A DNA stretch of 64,000 nt from Cyrtodaria siliqua. Lineage: Eukaryota; Mollusca; Bivalvia; Adapedonta; Hiatellidae. Each line of letters begins with the position of its first letter. The first letter of the stretch is position 1. The position numbers were made by a program, and so were the translations under genes. The stretch covers positions 228,803 through 292,802 of the forward strand of contig JAWPHD010001820.1 in the NCBI GenBank assembly GCA_037043455.1, written 5' to 3'. Shown here piece after piece: positions 12,434-25,040 of this stretch. The notes below the pieces were generated by a model. It did no database searches and was not told the DNA's origin. It saw only the letters and a program-made list of their open reading frames with translations.

Positions 12434-15090
12434 AAAACTTGAATGTAAACTTCAATGTAAATTAACAAAGTGCCAAAGGTAGGTCAAGGTAATTCATATT
12501 GACCCACTTTTCATTGGAACATATCGGTATCATGTAGTTATCAACATTTTCAAAGTCTGAAAGCTCTAAGGCATAATGGACTTATCAAAAAACGTTGATG
12601 TAAAAAAACTTGAATGAAAAACTTTGATGTAAAATAACAAAGTGTAAAAAGTAGGTCAAGGTCATTTATATTTAGGGCTTCGTAAATATTGTTGTCCGAC
12701 GTTCCTGGATTTTGGGTGCGGGCAGGTGACCTTAGTAAATCTTGTTGTCCGTTACTTGCCCGATGGACGTTTCAGCATTAGAAAATTTGCATAGACTGTA
12801 ATATTGCCGATAATTTCTTAGTTAATTAACCACCCGTCGCTTTCGCCACGAGCAATTACTGATAAGTGTCAAAAAACTGACCTGTGTTGTTCGTTATAAT
12901 TTATCCGAATTTGATTGGACGAGGAACGTTTGGGGTGGACCTAAGGTAATCTTCTGTTCATTAATTAAAAATTATGACCTAGTACTGTATCCATATATTA
13001 TCCAATGAAATAACCGATGTATTTTTATCAGCCAATGAAACAACTCCCGTTCACTACCACGTGGTAAAGTGAAACAATGGCGATTCAATCGAACCAATTT
13101 TCTCAACAAGTAGAGCAATTAATCAATTATGGCAATTTGACGGTGTTGTTTGATGAGCAAAGAGACTATCGATGCATGTCATAATGAAAAGGTGTGCATC
13201 TGTTTTAATTTCAAAATGTCACGTTTGTTTTGAATGAACCGAGATCAATGACGGAATGGCGTGTTTTTGTTTTGAACTTGAACAAGTTGAAGCTTGTTTG
13301 CCATTGTATACTGGCTTCCTATGATATCAAGGGTTCTATGGTATCACGGTAGTGTCCAATCTATAAAACAGTATGCAGCTCTGCTATAATATGATAATTA
13401 TTTTACAGATGTGATGACTTTAGGTATATAATAAAATAATTGAAAAAAAAAAAGAGTATATTTATCATAAATAAAAGGATATTTCAAAATAATGCAAAAA
13501 TGTTGACAATTTCCTTATGATCTTTAAAATTCATCACCCGTAGTCTCCATAAATGCAGTTTCCATTACCTTGAAGGTTATAAAATTCATTAACTTTTAAT
13601 CTGATGTGTCTGTTGTACATTATTGCTTCTAGAAATGGTCACTCATTGAATCTTATACCAGTAACTAACAAATACAGGATACACAATATGTGCATACCTT
13701 GATACCATAGAAATTTTTAAAATAATAAGCTCAACTTTTCAAATCTAATTCTGACATTTTTATGTAAAATTTATTACATTTTATATAATAACAATTTAGT
13801 AGAAGGGTCATAGAAAGCATTCGTGTTGCCTTTTCCTTTGAATATTGTTTACAGTTTATTTTTTTCATCTAACCATTTAAATACCGTGATACCATAGAAC
13901 ACCATGCTATCCAAGATCTGCTCCGACCTTGGCTAACTCTAATAATTATTCGAAGAATTGGCATCTCAAAAAGATATTAACAGAAAAACAACTACATACC
14001 AGTCTCAGATTTAGGCATAAACCGTGCTAATAATTTACAACACAGAAAAATGAGCTTCGTGATTTATCTACGTGAATTCTATAACGAAAGTGAAAGGAGG
14101 AAAAACTTCTGTTTGACCTAATGCATCTTTCTTTCTTTTTTTATCTGGTGTAGTCTGTAACAAAAGTAAAAGTAGAAAAAAGTTTTGTTCGACCTAATGC
14201 ATCTTTTTTTGTTGTTGTTGTCTGCCTGCCCTTTTGTAATTACTGCACTAGAAGCATCATGTACGTCTTAATTCCATAGGCATTATGGTCTATCAATATC
14301 TAATATTACCGTATTGGTACCGGGTTCATCTAATTTCCTACCCCATGTTCATCAGTGATGTCTTACCCTCGGGGTATCCCCGCCGACATCCCCCTCCCCC
14401 TCTCCCACCGTCTGGAGGAAAACACTGATATGTGCATAATGGTAACAACCTATAGCTCCGACCCTTCCTAATTTAAGGCATTAATTTTACAATGCAATCA
14501 TGTAAAAAATTATGACAAAAAAACAGCAATAGAAAAGTATTTAGCATGCGGTCTCAAAAAAAAGGCATGTTGGGGCAAGTGGATTTTCAAAATATTTCCA
14601 CACCCTTGATATTGACCCGATTCGGGTAGGAACATATTACTGTCATACAGGCTGTTGGTATCTGAGAAGCTGAGTTAATAAAAATACTTGAATGTAAAAC
14701 TTCAATGTAAATTAACAAAATGTAAAAAGTAGGCCAAGGCAGTTTATATTGACCTGATTTGGGTAGCAACCTATTACTGCCATATAGATGTGTGTATGAA
14801 GTTTGAAAACAGTACGGCTTTTGGTATCTGAGAAATTGACTTAATAAAAAACTTGAATGTAAAAACGGGACGTCCGGACGAACAAGGACAACACTATATG
14901 CTCGCACCACTTTTGTGGCGGGGCATAAAAACATTATTTTAAATCTACATACTATCCATTGTTTGAACTGCAAAATATAGGTGTCTTGCGCAGTGACGTC
15001 TTACAAGAAATGTCTTACAAGAAACGTTTACACACGGCCAGTTCATATGTGCATATATTGTGAAATATATGTTTACCATATAATATTATA
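12434..15090. other. Non-coding; diverged repeat blocks near both ends
   Basis: 12440-12670 holds two imperfect units containing 'aacttgaatgtaaacttcaa' and 'gtaggtcaaggt'. The same family recurs at 14690-14930 and ends in 'ctatatgctcgcaccacttt' then 'tgtggcggggcataaaa'. A ~65 bp direct repeat around 'cgacctaatgcatctttttt' lies at 14090-14210. The remainder has nothing I recognise. Confidence 0.5.
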
Positions 15091-15206
15091 GGTTATTGAA
15101 TTTGTATGGCTAAATATTAATTGGAACGAGTTGTTTTGGCAAAGGACGACGAGCTTGCCAAAACAACGAGTTCCAAGTAATATTTAGCCATACAAATTCA
15201 ATAACC
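15091..15206. repeat. Near-perfect 116 bp palindrome (hairpin)
   Basis: The left arm 'ggttattgaatttgtatggc' onward is mirrored by 'gccatacaaattcaataacc'. The arms are ~50 bp with a short spacer containing 'aaaggacgacgag'. It would fold into a long hairpin. The design resembles the palindromes at 24899 and 31588. Confidence 0.85.
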
Positions 15207-17567
15207 TTTTTATTGTTTACTTTCATATTGTTTTCGATCAATGTTAATTGTATGACTATTACTTTTCATTGTATTTGTGTTATTTTTATAGCTTTTGATG
15301 GAATTCCTATCTTGTCATTCAGTTTCATTTCGTGTGGATGATTATTTTGCGCGAAAACGACGTCGACGTCGGAAGACGTCATTAAAACATCAAGCGATTT
15401 TCTAAAGTTTGTTTACCATTCGATAACGTTAAAAACAGTGGGTGAGTGACCATTTCAATTATTTTATCAATTTCTTCCATAAAAGGTTGAAAAAAACCAC
15501 ATATTTTTTTGTTGACACTGTAGGAAGGATTCCGTTATTTTATTTGAAAGTAGTTCCTTATTTCTATTTCGCGGCTCTACCAAGTACGAGAAAAAGTTCC
15601 GGTGCAATATCAATGTGTGCAATATCGTAGAATATTGCACACTTAGCTCAATGCAAACTAAATGGGACAATATGAAAGTATACAATAATGTGAAATATAT
15701 ATGTTTAGTAATGTTAATATATCTAAATTTGCCATAATGTGATATTAAAGATTAATCATCTGATTAGGCAACAAAAAAAATAGGTGCGTTTCCTATTGCA
15801 TGCTCTAAAAAAATAAGGTAGGTCGGTAGGCACTTTTTTTTTTTTTGCATTTTTTTAGCAAGATATTGTGAGATTCTATTTATCTCATAAACCCCATACA
15901 AGTTGGTGATACAACTGAAAGTTTCTCTGTGATTCGATATAAGACCGCCCCAGTTAAAGTACGCATTCCTGTTACAAATAACAGGACACTTTAAACTGAG
16001 AAGACATTTGTTTATTATGCATTATACTAATTAGTTTAATAGTTCATTAGAATCGCATTGTTTACCTGAAAGAAAAACGTTAAACTCTGAATGTATCATA
16101 TGGCATTCCAGGCAAATCATAGGGCTTAGGGCCGGCTTACTAAAATATTTTCCATTTTTGCTGTGTAATTTGGTAATAATTTGCATATACTGTGCCACCA
16201 GCGCCCAGTGGATTACAGAAAATATAGAATGGTGTTTTGTTTCACTTCCATGATGTAAGAGATGTGATAAATCATTGTTTAGAACAAATTGAATGTTTTT
16301 TTGTTGTTTTTTTCATAAAAAGTTTTAGTCTTAAAACAGGGTCGGTCGGGCCATCGGAAACACAGGTATTTTTTAATTTGGCCTTAGGTAAGAGCGTTTA
16401 GAGTTTTGTTGTGGTTTATTTGAGATATTTGATTTTAAACGAGTAGGGTGTCCAGTCTGAAAATGCCCACGTTTTTTGGTCACCCGCAATGAGGGTGTGC
16501 ATACAGTTACTATAAACATCCACATTAACAAAAAAAGACTAGATCTGTCATGTAAAACCAGACAAAGTAACACTTACATTAAGGTACTTATAAAGCCAAT
16601 ATTAAGTTTGTTTATTTATAGTATAAACAAATGAGAATTCTTCGGTGCTCGACTAACAGTAATGCTGAACTGAACTGAATGTTGTTTAACGGCTCATCAA
16701 CACAGTATAGGTTATTTAGAGCCGCCCCAGAGAGAGGGGAAGGATACATAGGAATCCGAGAACCTGCCCTACTCTTATTATCGAATAGATTCCTACGGTT
16801 CTTTAACGTGCTCGGAGGATAGACCGATACACGGCAGTGCTCAAGAAATAGGATAGCCCGACGCCCGGGGCTCCTCGAAATCCATTCCGGGCCTGTCTCA
16901 TTTTGCAGACGAGGAGCCCGTCGGGCCTGTCTTAAAAAAAAAAAAAATCCCCCAAAAAATCTGTTTTACTGAATCTCAAGCTCAAGTTCCTCAAGACAAA
17001 ATACTCCCATGTGTATTGTGAACTGTGAAAACACTTGCAATAAAGTAATTAAAATGTGTTATACACACATTGAAACAATAAGAAGTTCGAATATTTTGCC
17101 TGGCTTCGTGTCGGCAGTTTGTCACAACTTTGAGGTCGACATTTGTTGACATAAAACTCATTATTCTGCTATTAGGGTTTTGTTTTCTTTCCTTTGTGAT
17201 AAGAAATACCGTTTTTGTCATTAAAAACACACTAATGCATGAAAAAAAATCGTTATTGATGGCATTTCGATTGAATGTTTGTGAAATGTTCGGGCCGTAA
17301 AAGTGCGGTGTCATAGTAGTTCGGATGGTACATAATTTCGGATTTTTTTCTTCTTTTTTTTTTACATAATCAAATAAGAAAAACTGTCCTTTACAAATAC
17401 ATGTTGGTGGAAAGAAAAATATATATATACTATATATGTATAAATACAGATATAAAGTATATTTCTATTCATTATTTAAGGTGTAAGGAGTTCCTGGAAT
17501 CCTACTTTTAAATGAATTCTAGTCTAGGCTCCTAATTCTTTACTTGGAGAAAGTGGTGACAAAAAGA
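15207..17567. other. Non-coding, scattered repeats
   Basis: 16670-16815 contains a dispersed repeat shared with about 3015-3160. 16840-16925 has 'gaggagcccgtcgggcctgt'-type sequence related to 19485-19600. Homopolymer tracts occur at 15833 and 16935. No gene is recognised. Confidence 0.4.
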
Positions 17568-19154
17568 AAACAAGAGGTCAATGACCTTGAAGCTCTACTG
17601 ATTGATTTTGATTTCAGGAAGTAGTCGCTACAGACTTGTTTTTTGAAAATCTATTTTTAACCGTGGCGGCCATCTTGAATTTCCGGCCGACCTGAAATTT
17701 TGCTAAGATCAATAAGACATTAAGAGCAACATTCCTGTGAAGTTTCATGAAAATCCGTCAAGTAGTTTCAAAGAAGTAGTCGCTACAAGTTTTCATTATA
17801 TAACTCTATGTAAACAAAGCAGCCATGTTTAAGGTCAAATCAAAACGATTTTCGACAAGGACCAACATCATGTCATACTGATCATTTTAGAAAAAGTCCC
17901 ATATCAATATCTCTTATTGTTTTGAAGAAGTAGTCGCTACAAACTTTTTTATTTTAAATCTATTTTTAGCTGTGGCGGCCATCTTGAATTTCCGGCCGAC
18001 CTGAAATTTTTCTAGGATCAACTAGACATCAAGAGCAACATTCCTGTGAAGTTTCATGAACATCCGTCAAGTAGTTTCAGAGGAGTAGTCGCTACAAGTT
18101 TTTACTATATAACTCTATGTAACCAAAGATGGCCACTGGCAGCCATGTTTAACGTCGAATCAAAATATTTTTCCACAAGGATCTACATCATGTCATGCTG
18201 ATCATTTTAGAAAAAGTCCCATATCAATATCACTTATAGTTTTCAAGTAGTAGTCGCTACAAACTTATTTTTTAAAAATCTATTTTTAGCTGTGACGGCC
18301 ATCTTGAATTTCCGGCCGACCTGAAATTTTGATAGGATCAATTAGACATCAAGAGCAACATTCCTGTAAAGTTTCATGACAATCCGCCAAGTAGTTTCAG
18401 AGGAGTAGTCGCTACAAGTTTTTACTATATAACTGTATGTAAACAAAGATGGCCGCTGGCAGCCATGTTTAATGTTGAATCAAAACGATTTTTGACTAGG
18501 ATCAACATCATGTAATGCTGATCATTTTAGAAAAAGTCCCATATCAATATCACTTATAGTTTTCAAGAAGTAGTCGCTACAAACTTATTTTTTAAAAATC
18601 TATTTTTAGCTGTGACGGCCATCTTGAATTTCCGGCCGACCTGAAATTTTTCTAGGATCAATTAGACATCAAGAGCAACATTCCTGTAAAGTTTCATGAC
18701 AATCCGCCAAGTAGTTTCAGAGAAGAAGTCGCTACAAGTTTTTACTATATAACTCTATGTAAACAAAGATGGCCGCTGGCAGCCATGTTTAACGTTGAAT
18801 CAAAACGATTTTTGACTAGGATCAACATCATGTCATGCTGATCATTTTAGAAAAAGTCCCATATCAATATCACTTATAGTTTTCAAGAAGAAGTCGCTAC
18901 AAACTTGTATTTTAAAACTCTATTTTTAGCTTTGGCGGCCATCTTGGATTTCACATCAACATGAATTTTTGCTAGGATCAACTAGACTTTATGGGCAACA
19001 TTTCTGTAAAGTTTCATGAATATCCATCCAGTAGTTTCAGCTGTGAAGTCGCTACAAATAAAAGTTTACGGACAGACGGACAGACAGACGGACAGACGGA
19101 CGACGGACGCCGCACCACGGCATAAGCTCCGCTGATCTCTGATCAGTTGAGCTA
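17568..19154 (+). mobile_element. Pearl/HINE-like element, same family as 5503-6466
   Basis: The 5' palindrome is 'aggtcaatgacct', followed by 'gctctactga'. About 4.4 tandem units of ~310 bp follow, with the 'ggcggccatcttgaatttcc' block at about 17665, 17976, 18297, 18607 and 18935 (the last one diverged). Then come an ACGG/ACAG microsatellite (19068-19107) and a terminal hairpin at 19126-19152. Compared with 5503-6466 it differs mainly in core copy number, which suggests core expansion or contraction within one family. Confidence 0.75.
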
Positions 19155-19629
19155 AAAATATAGCCAGAGGAGGCTCTGATAGTCTCATAAAACCTGATTA
19201 AAAATTTGGCTCCAAGTTTAGCTCCAGTTTCACCAAGTCGGCTCTGATTATTATCGTTTGGCAAAAGTGCTAGTACTCTCCTTTGCATTGGTTATAAATT
19301 ACTATGTAATATTCTATTCTAACATATTTTAAACGAAATGGTAAATAAGTCCGCTGACCAGGGTGCATAAAGTGGTAGCAAAAAGAAAAATCTAGTCAGA
19401 GGAGGTTCTGAGCTTGATTAATACATACGTAACAAATGTGTGCTTTAAAAGTGAATAAAGACACATTTCCAATAAAAAAAAATATTGGACCTTTCCATTT
19501 TAAATCAGGGCCTGTCCATTTCAAATCAGGGCCTGTCTATTTCAAATCGGGGCCTGTCCATTTTCAGAAGCAACAAGCCCTGGGCCTGTCTCTTAAAATA
19601 ATTTTCTTTGAGCACTGCACGGGACCGCC
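19155..19629. repeat. Non-coding; ~27 bp minisatellite at about 19490-19600
   Basis: 'gggcctgtccatttcaaatc' type units repeat about 4 times at 19490-19600, with sequence echoes near 16875-16930. The rest shows nothing recognisable. Confidence 0.6.
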
Positions 19630-19780
19630 CGGTTTACGTCCTCATCCGACGGACGAGGCTAAGGGAAAGTGTCTTGCCCAAGAATACAACGACGGAACTC
19701 AGTGGCACCACGGAGGATTGAACCCGGGGCCTCCGGTTACAAATCCGCCGCGCTACCGACTGCGCCACACCAGCCCTAAC
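19630..19780 (-). mobile_element. tRNA-derived SINE, 5' part
   Basis: On the minus strand the head has a tRNA-like A box ('gtggcgcagtcggtagcgcg') and B box ('ccgggttcaatcc'), followed by 'ttgggcaagacactttccc', a body motif that also appears in the SINE at 23372. The acceptor stem does not pair, so this is not a working tRNA gene. It abuts the left end of MITE B copy 2. Confidence 0.7.
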
Positions 19781-19784
19781 AGTT

Positions 19785-20785
19785 ATGCTGAAGGGGTCAT
19801 TGTCGTATTGGGTACTACAGAAAGGAACCCGGGGTACATTAATGTATACAGAAACGTACCCGAAAAACTTTGAATTCCAGAACGGCCCCCAAATAAACAG
19901 AAACGTACCCGGACAAACAAGAATTGAAACAACTTAGAAATTGATAAAACAACTACTTAAACAATATTGTTTATCATTAACTATTGTGCTGTTGTTCTTA
20001 AAAACATATTTAGGCTGCCTTAGTTAGTAATAAAATACACTACAGAATGTATTGTCGTAAACCCGGAAGTTGCAAATCATCAAACCCCGCGCAAAATAAT
20101 AAACAAATATGCAGCTCGTCATTCAAGAAGAGTTGGTCAAATATTTAGACCAACTGCATACCTTTAAGGCGGAGGCAACTGCGAGCGGTTTTAAAAAGTG
20201 AATCAATTAAACTTTGTAAACAATGAAAGTTTTGTTTCTGTGAAGTAACAGTTCTAACGCGTTATGGACGCGTTTTTCGACATTGTGTTTTGTCTCGGGT
20301 ACATTATTAGGTAGGCCGCATGTTTTGACATTCCCTCGATATTGGTCTGCTAAAAACACTAAAAGATGAACTCTAAACAAAAAAATACTTTGAAAACCAT
20401 TGGTTCGGACCCCCACAGGAACAGTGTCAAAACAAAGGTGCACATGTCCTCCTCATGAATATATTAGATGTATTACAATCAAGGGTCGCGCAAAAGAGCG
20501 CAAGGGGGTTAAAGGACCCCAGGGGTGGGCAGATTTTTTTTATTTATTTTTTTTACTTTATGCAATTTTTTTAAAAAAATGTTTTTTTACTGAACATCTT
20601 ATGAAAACAATGTATCTTTCTAATGGAATAAATTCTACTTTGATTTTTTGAAAATTTAAAAAACATGCGGCCTACCTAACATAATGTATATTTGGGGGAT
20701 TTTCAGGATTTCAATGATTTTCGGGTATACATAAATGTACCCACGGGTGCCTTTCTGTAGTACCCGGTACGACAATGACCCCTTA
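19785..20785. mobile_element. MITE family B, copy 2, carrying a nested insertion
   Basis: The ends 'gctgaaggggtcattgtcg' and 'tacgacaatgacccctta' are inverted, and the interior matches copy 1 at 371-946. The match to copy 1 is broken at about 20305-20690 by an inserted segment with its own inverted ends. Confidence 0.7.
20305..20690. mobile_element. Nested MITE inside MITE B copy 2
   Basis: The ends 'ttaggtaggccgcatgtttt' (about 20308) and 'aaaacatgcggcctacctaa' (about 20660-20680) are perfect inverted repeats of ~20 bp. The sequence between is absent from MITE B copy 1. It contains T-rich and low-complexity stretches and no gene. No clean target duplication was identified. Confidence 0.65.
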
Positions 20786-21924
20786 CAGGGAGTAAGTATA
20801 CGGGGAGGAGAAACGGGTTCATAAATGCTCTAGTTTATCGATTTATGTTGTCGCGTTGGAACGCCGCCACTTTCTATTTTATCGATACAGGTAAATCAAT
20901 AGTAAGCGCATTACATGTGAAAAGTTAAAATTTCAGCCAACAGCTCAAATTCGGCAGTTTTTACAGCCTCTTTCTACTGCTTTCTGTTATAATCAACATC
21001 ATGAAATTACCTTCTTGACAAAGATAAATATGTCTACTATTCATTTTTTGTTATTATTAGGGCCTAATATAACCCATACTTCGTATCTCGTTTGCAATAG
21101 CTCCACACAATTTTTACCGGTAATTTGAAAAAAACAAATTCGGCTGATATCTCAAAAGGCACATTTTCATCACCTCTTTTAGGCTTTGTCTTATAATCAC
21201 CACCATGAAATTACCTTCTTGACAAAGATAAATATGTCTACAATTCACTTTTAGTTATTATTTATGCCACCTTTGTTACGCGGAACCGTCTGGTAAAATG
21301 TGCTTTTATAATTACACGCTTTGTACAACTACACGCTTTGTATCAGATTTCATAATGTGAATAAATAATACTTTAATATTCATAATTTTCCATTGCAGAG
21401 ATGTTGAGATTTTTTATTAATTTCAGTAGGTGATAAAATTTGTGTTACTTGGTTTTTATCCTTATGTTCTATAGTAAAATAAAAATCTTTGGCAGAGTAG
21501 AAAGACGATAATTTTCAAGATTTTGATTTTGAAATATACATATACTGAATCAATTTGCATGAATGTGCATGAAATATGCAGGGTTTTAAAAGAATCACGC
21601 TGTAGATACCTTAATTTTAACAGTAAACTTGGTTGAGCATCAAGGATAAAGACCGAGTTTATCACCTACCAGAATGTATTGGTATGTCTTTTCTCTGGTC
21701 ACTGATTGGTCAGTTTTTTTTGATGATGCTCTATCAAAATTATGAATGTTGACATTTCGCACCTTTATTGAGTTTGTAATTGTAATAATTTATAAAAATT
21801 TGCTGTTTTTCACACACGCGCGAAACAACAGGAGGTAGTCATTTTCACGCTGTAGTGAAACACACACGCGACAACATAAAATGGCAAAACGATCAGTTTC
21901 TCCTCCCCGTATACTTACTACCTG
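20786..21924. mobile_element. MITE family C, copy 1
   Basis: The TIR 'cagggagtaagtatacgggg' + 'aggagaaac' is mirrored by 'gtttctcctccccgtatact' + 'tactacctg'. The interior is shared with copies at 36544 and 60969 ('tagtttatcgatttatgttg', 'gatacaggtaaatc', 'acaaagataaatatgtctac'). Internally it has an imperfect duplication of the 'gacaaagataaatatgtcta' region. Its left end abuts MITE B copy 2. Flanks do not show the 7 bp duplication seen at the other two copies. Confidence 0.75.
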
Positions 21925-23371
21925 GTATCAGCAACAGCAACACCGAGATACATGTGTTTTGTGTAACTGTTGTGTATGTCGCTGTATTGTAAACAAACAA
22001 AAAGGCTTTATATAATATCTTTTTTAAATAAGGATAATTATAACGGACAGCGACTAACAATTTTCAATGTTAAATTAGCAGAAACGTTATCTCTAACTCG
22101 AACCAATTTAATTTGCCAATTACCAAAAAACAAAGGGTGGGGTAAACTTCCTGCCTTAGTTTAGGCAAGACAACCGAATCATTTTGGAGAATATAACACT
22201 TTATGCAGTTAGTTTACATTAGGGAAGTATAAAATTAGCCACAAATAGTGGTATCAGTCGGAAATATACCTCCTGTCCAGTAATTTCCACAAAATTGTGC
22301 TCAAATTTTGAAACAGGAAGTGGTTCGGTTGATTATATTCAAACCAGGTGCTTACGTAAAATATACCTCGTCACTTTGGTTAGAACGTCCTTTAGGTAAC
22401 ATTGCACCAGTGATCTTCCTTCTTCGTTTTATATAGGATGAAGGTATGTCAAGAGACAAAAATGCGCGTTTTTCTCCGTAGAAAATTTTAAAACACATAT
22501 CAATCAAACGATCGGGCGTCCGCCAATATAAAAATGCAATAAAAAACAGGGGGTCATGTATAAGAAAAAGCCAATCTGTTGAATGACATCACGTTCTATT
22601 TTGACATGTCACATATAGATTTACCCCATTTAAATTGTCTATGAATATCTCAAACAAAAACTAATGTTCCCAATACATCAGTCGGATGAATTATATGCAA
22701 TAATTACAAAAAGCAATCAAAAGTGGGCATTTTATATCACTAGTAAGGCAGGGAAACGTTTTTTATTAGGCACTATGACTATCAGGGAGTAAAGTATACT
22801 TTGACTATACGCCACGGAACCACAGACGCAATGGTGTAATTACGCCTTAACGAAGTTAGGCCTATAATAATTACCATGGCCTGTAGATAGAATGAATAAA
22901 ACCCTGAATCTGGGGTGCCGGATAATTGATCAGCCCTGCCTGAATAAACCAAACAAAGACTCAACACGCAGTGTTTGTTGGATAACTGTAATGTGTTGTT
23001 GGTATGATTCGACTGCAATTTACAGACAAAGGAAATTATTTTCTGGAGGTTATAGATAACATTATTAATTATATACACAAACCTAATAACAAATATTAGG
23101 TCTGTGTTATATAGTATCGATATCTGAAAAATATGCCCAAAATGGTTGTCATATTTCAATGTATATAAAACTTTAACCAGAGATCCCTGCTTAAACCGAC
23201 TCTCGACTTAGGAACGAATTCGGTATTCTTAATGATCTAACTGTTTAACCTACTTATCTTTGATTAGGAATGATTTTTATAATATCTATCATAATTTGAA
23301 TGTTCAAGGTTATAACAGCCTAAATGTTTGTCATTGTCATCTCCATAGATGAGCGCCACTACGTTCCATGT
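21925..23371. other. Non-coding AT-rich stretch
   Basis: I see no conserved coding frame, RNA gene or clear repeat boundaries here. Confidence 0.4.
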
Positions 23372-23540
23372 AGAGCGCCGTGGTCTAGTGGTAGAGCGCT
23401 GGACCCGTCATCCAAAAGTCGTGGGTTCAATCCCCGCCATAACCATATGTGTTGTGTCCATGAGCAAGACACTTTATCTGCATTGCTTAGTACTGGTTCT
23501 ACCCAGGAAGACAATCAAGAAGTACCTTAGAAGCAAATTG
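23372..23540 (+). mobile_element. tRNA-derived SINE
   Basis: The head 'gccgtggtctagtggtagag' (A box region) and 'gtgggttcaatccccgcc' (B box) are tRNA-like. They are followed by 'gagcaagacactttatctg', a non-tRNA body motif shared with the SINE at 19630. There is no matching acceptor stem. Confidence 0.75.
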
Positions 23541-24179
23541 CTTACAACGGGCATTGAATACAGTAAGGTAATGTTAACGAACTATTCTCAAACCTGATTA
23601 GAATACGCAGAATCTAAAGTGGTTGACTTATTCATATATACATGATCATCTTTGTGTTATACTTATACTGCCTAATTTGCCTAGTTTGTTATAGAATAAC
23701 TGGCGGTGATACTCTGTCCCGTGTTATTGGTGTTGCATAACTTACCTCTTCCTTGTACTTGTTGTTTGTTTTGTTTGCATGTTGATTATATTCAAAACAG
23801 GTGATTATATAAAATATACGTCGTTTTATTATGAAACCAAACATATCTACCATCAACAAGTTAATGGGGTGGGGACGAATATCCTCAAATAAATATTTCT
23901 GCAGTTGTATACCAATACTGGGACAAATGTCAGTAATTGATTTGGCTCCAGGCAATTGCATACCAATTTGTTTTTACTCTTACTTTTAAACTTTCTATCT
24001 TACACTGGCAATGGTATGATGAGCTGCTTTCAAAATAACAATAACACGGCCAGAATTCAGTAACAGTCAGAAAACAAGAAATCGATAGAACCGGTGGATG
24101 CTCTCCGAATAAAGATGCACATGTGAAATACAATCGGCCGAAAAAATATAGGATGAGTTCTGTGGACAAGCTAATTTAC
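23541..24179. other. Non-coding, nothing recognised
   Basis: AT-rich sequence without a supported gene or repeat. Confidence 0.35.
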
Positions 24180-24645
24180 ATTTGAAAACCGTCAACGTCC
24201 GGTAACTCCGCAAATTGATACTTCCTACTTATATAGTTTGACAAATATCAGATAAAAAATGTAGCAGTAGAGCGGGAATGGTTCAGATTTGAAAAACTCT
24301 CATAACTCCATCGAAATCATTTAACTGGAACATCCTGACAATATGCGCTACTAGACATCATGACTTCTATAAAAGTTCATGATAATCGGAAGAAAAATGT
24401 AGGAATTGAGCGGACAAGATTTAGATTCGAAAAACTTCAAAGTCCCGTAACTCCGCCAAAAACCATTAAACCAGAACGTCTCAACAATATGCACTACTAG
24501 TCATCATACTAATACTTCCTGTGACGTTTCAAAAACATCGGATGTAGCAGGAGTTCAGCGGACAAAAAAGCGTGACAGACGGACATACATACATACATAC
24601 ATACGGACGGACATGATGGCAATTATATGCTCCCCCGAAATTGCT
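24180..24645 (+). mobile_element. Pearl-like element, second family (fragment)
   Basis: About three diverged ~135 bp units carry 'taactccg' and 'caatatgc.ctactag.catcat'. They are followed by a microsatellite 'gacggacatacatacataca' and 'cggacggacatgatgg', then a 3' tail 'tatatgctcccccgaa'. The architecture is the same (tandem core, tetranucleotide tract, short tail), but the sequence is unrelated to the families at 5503 and 8722. Confidence 0.55.
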
Positions 24646-24898
24646 GGGAAGCATGAAAACACAACAACAAACTGTTTCTAAAGACATATTAGCACTCTTT
24701 AATAGAAAACTACTTTCGACGACACTAGACACCAAACGAACACATTCGATTGATTTAGCGTACTAAAACATTAACCTCGTTACTAATCAAAGAAGACTAG
24801 CCTAGGTTAAACGTTTAAATCACCGATGAAAATACGAAATTCGTTTAATCAAAGAAGAGTAGATAAACATTTAAATCATCAATGATATAGGCTAGAGG

Positions 24899-25040
24899 AT
24901 CTTACATTCGTGACTGTGTATTATTGATTTTAATATACGAGTTGGATAAAATGATAGGATACGAGGCTCATGACGAGTATCCTATCTTTTTATCCAACGA
25001 GTTTATTAAAGTCAATAACACACATTCACGAATGTAAGAT
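24899..25040. repeat. 142 bp imperfect palindrome (hairpin)
   Basis: 'atcttacattcgtgactgtg' and 'cacattcacgaatgtaagat' are the outer arms. The inner arms are 'gttggataaaatgataggat' and 'atcctatctttttatccaac', with the short loop 'gaggctcatgacgag'. It is a hairpin-type MITE or recombination-prone palindrome. Confidence 0.85.

Noticed and set aside
14587..14973. 128-codon minus-strand frame
   Set aside because: Overlaps a dispersed repeat related to 12440-12670; no recognisable domain.
19436..19873. 145-codon plus-strand frame with GPVHFKSGP repeats
   Set aside because: Spans a minisatellite, a reversed SINE and a MITE end; not a gene.
22782..23159. 125-codon minus-strand frame, hydrophobic
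   Set aside because: AT-rich low-complexity residues (Ile/Asn/Tyr) typical of chance frames; no motif.
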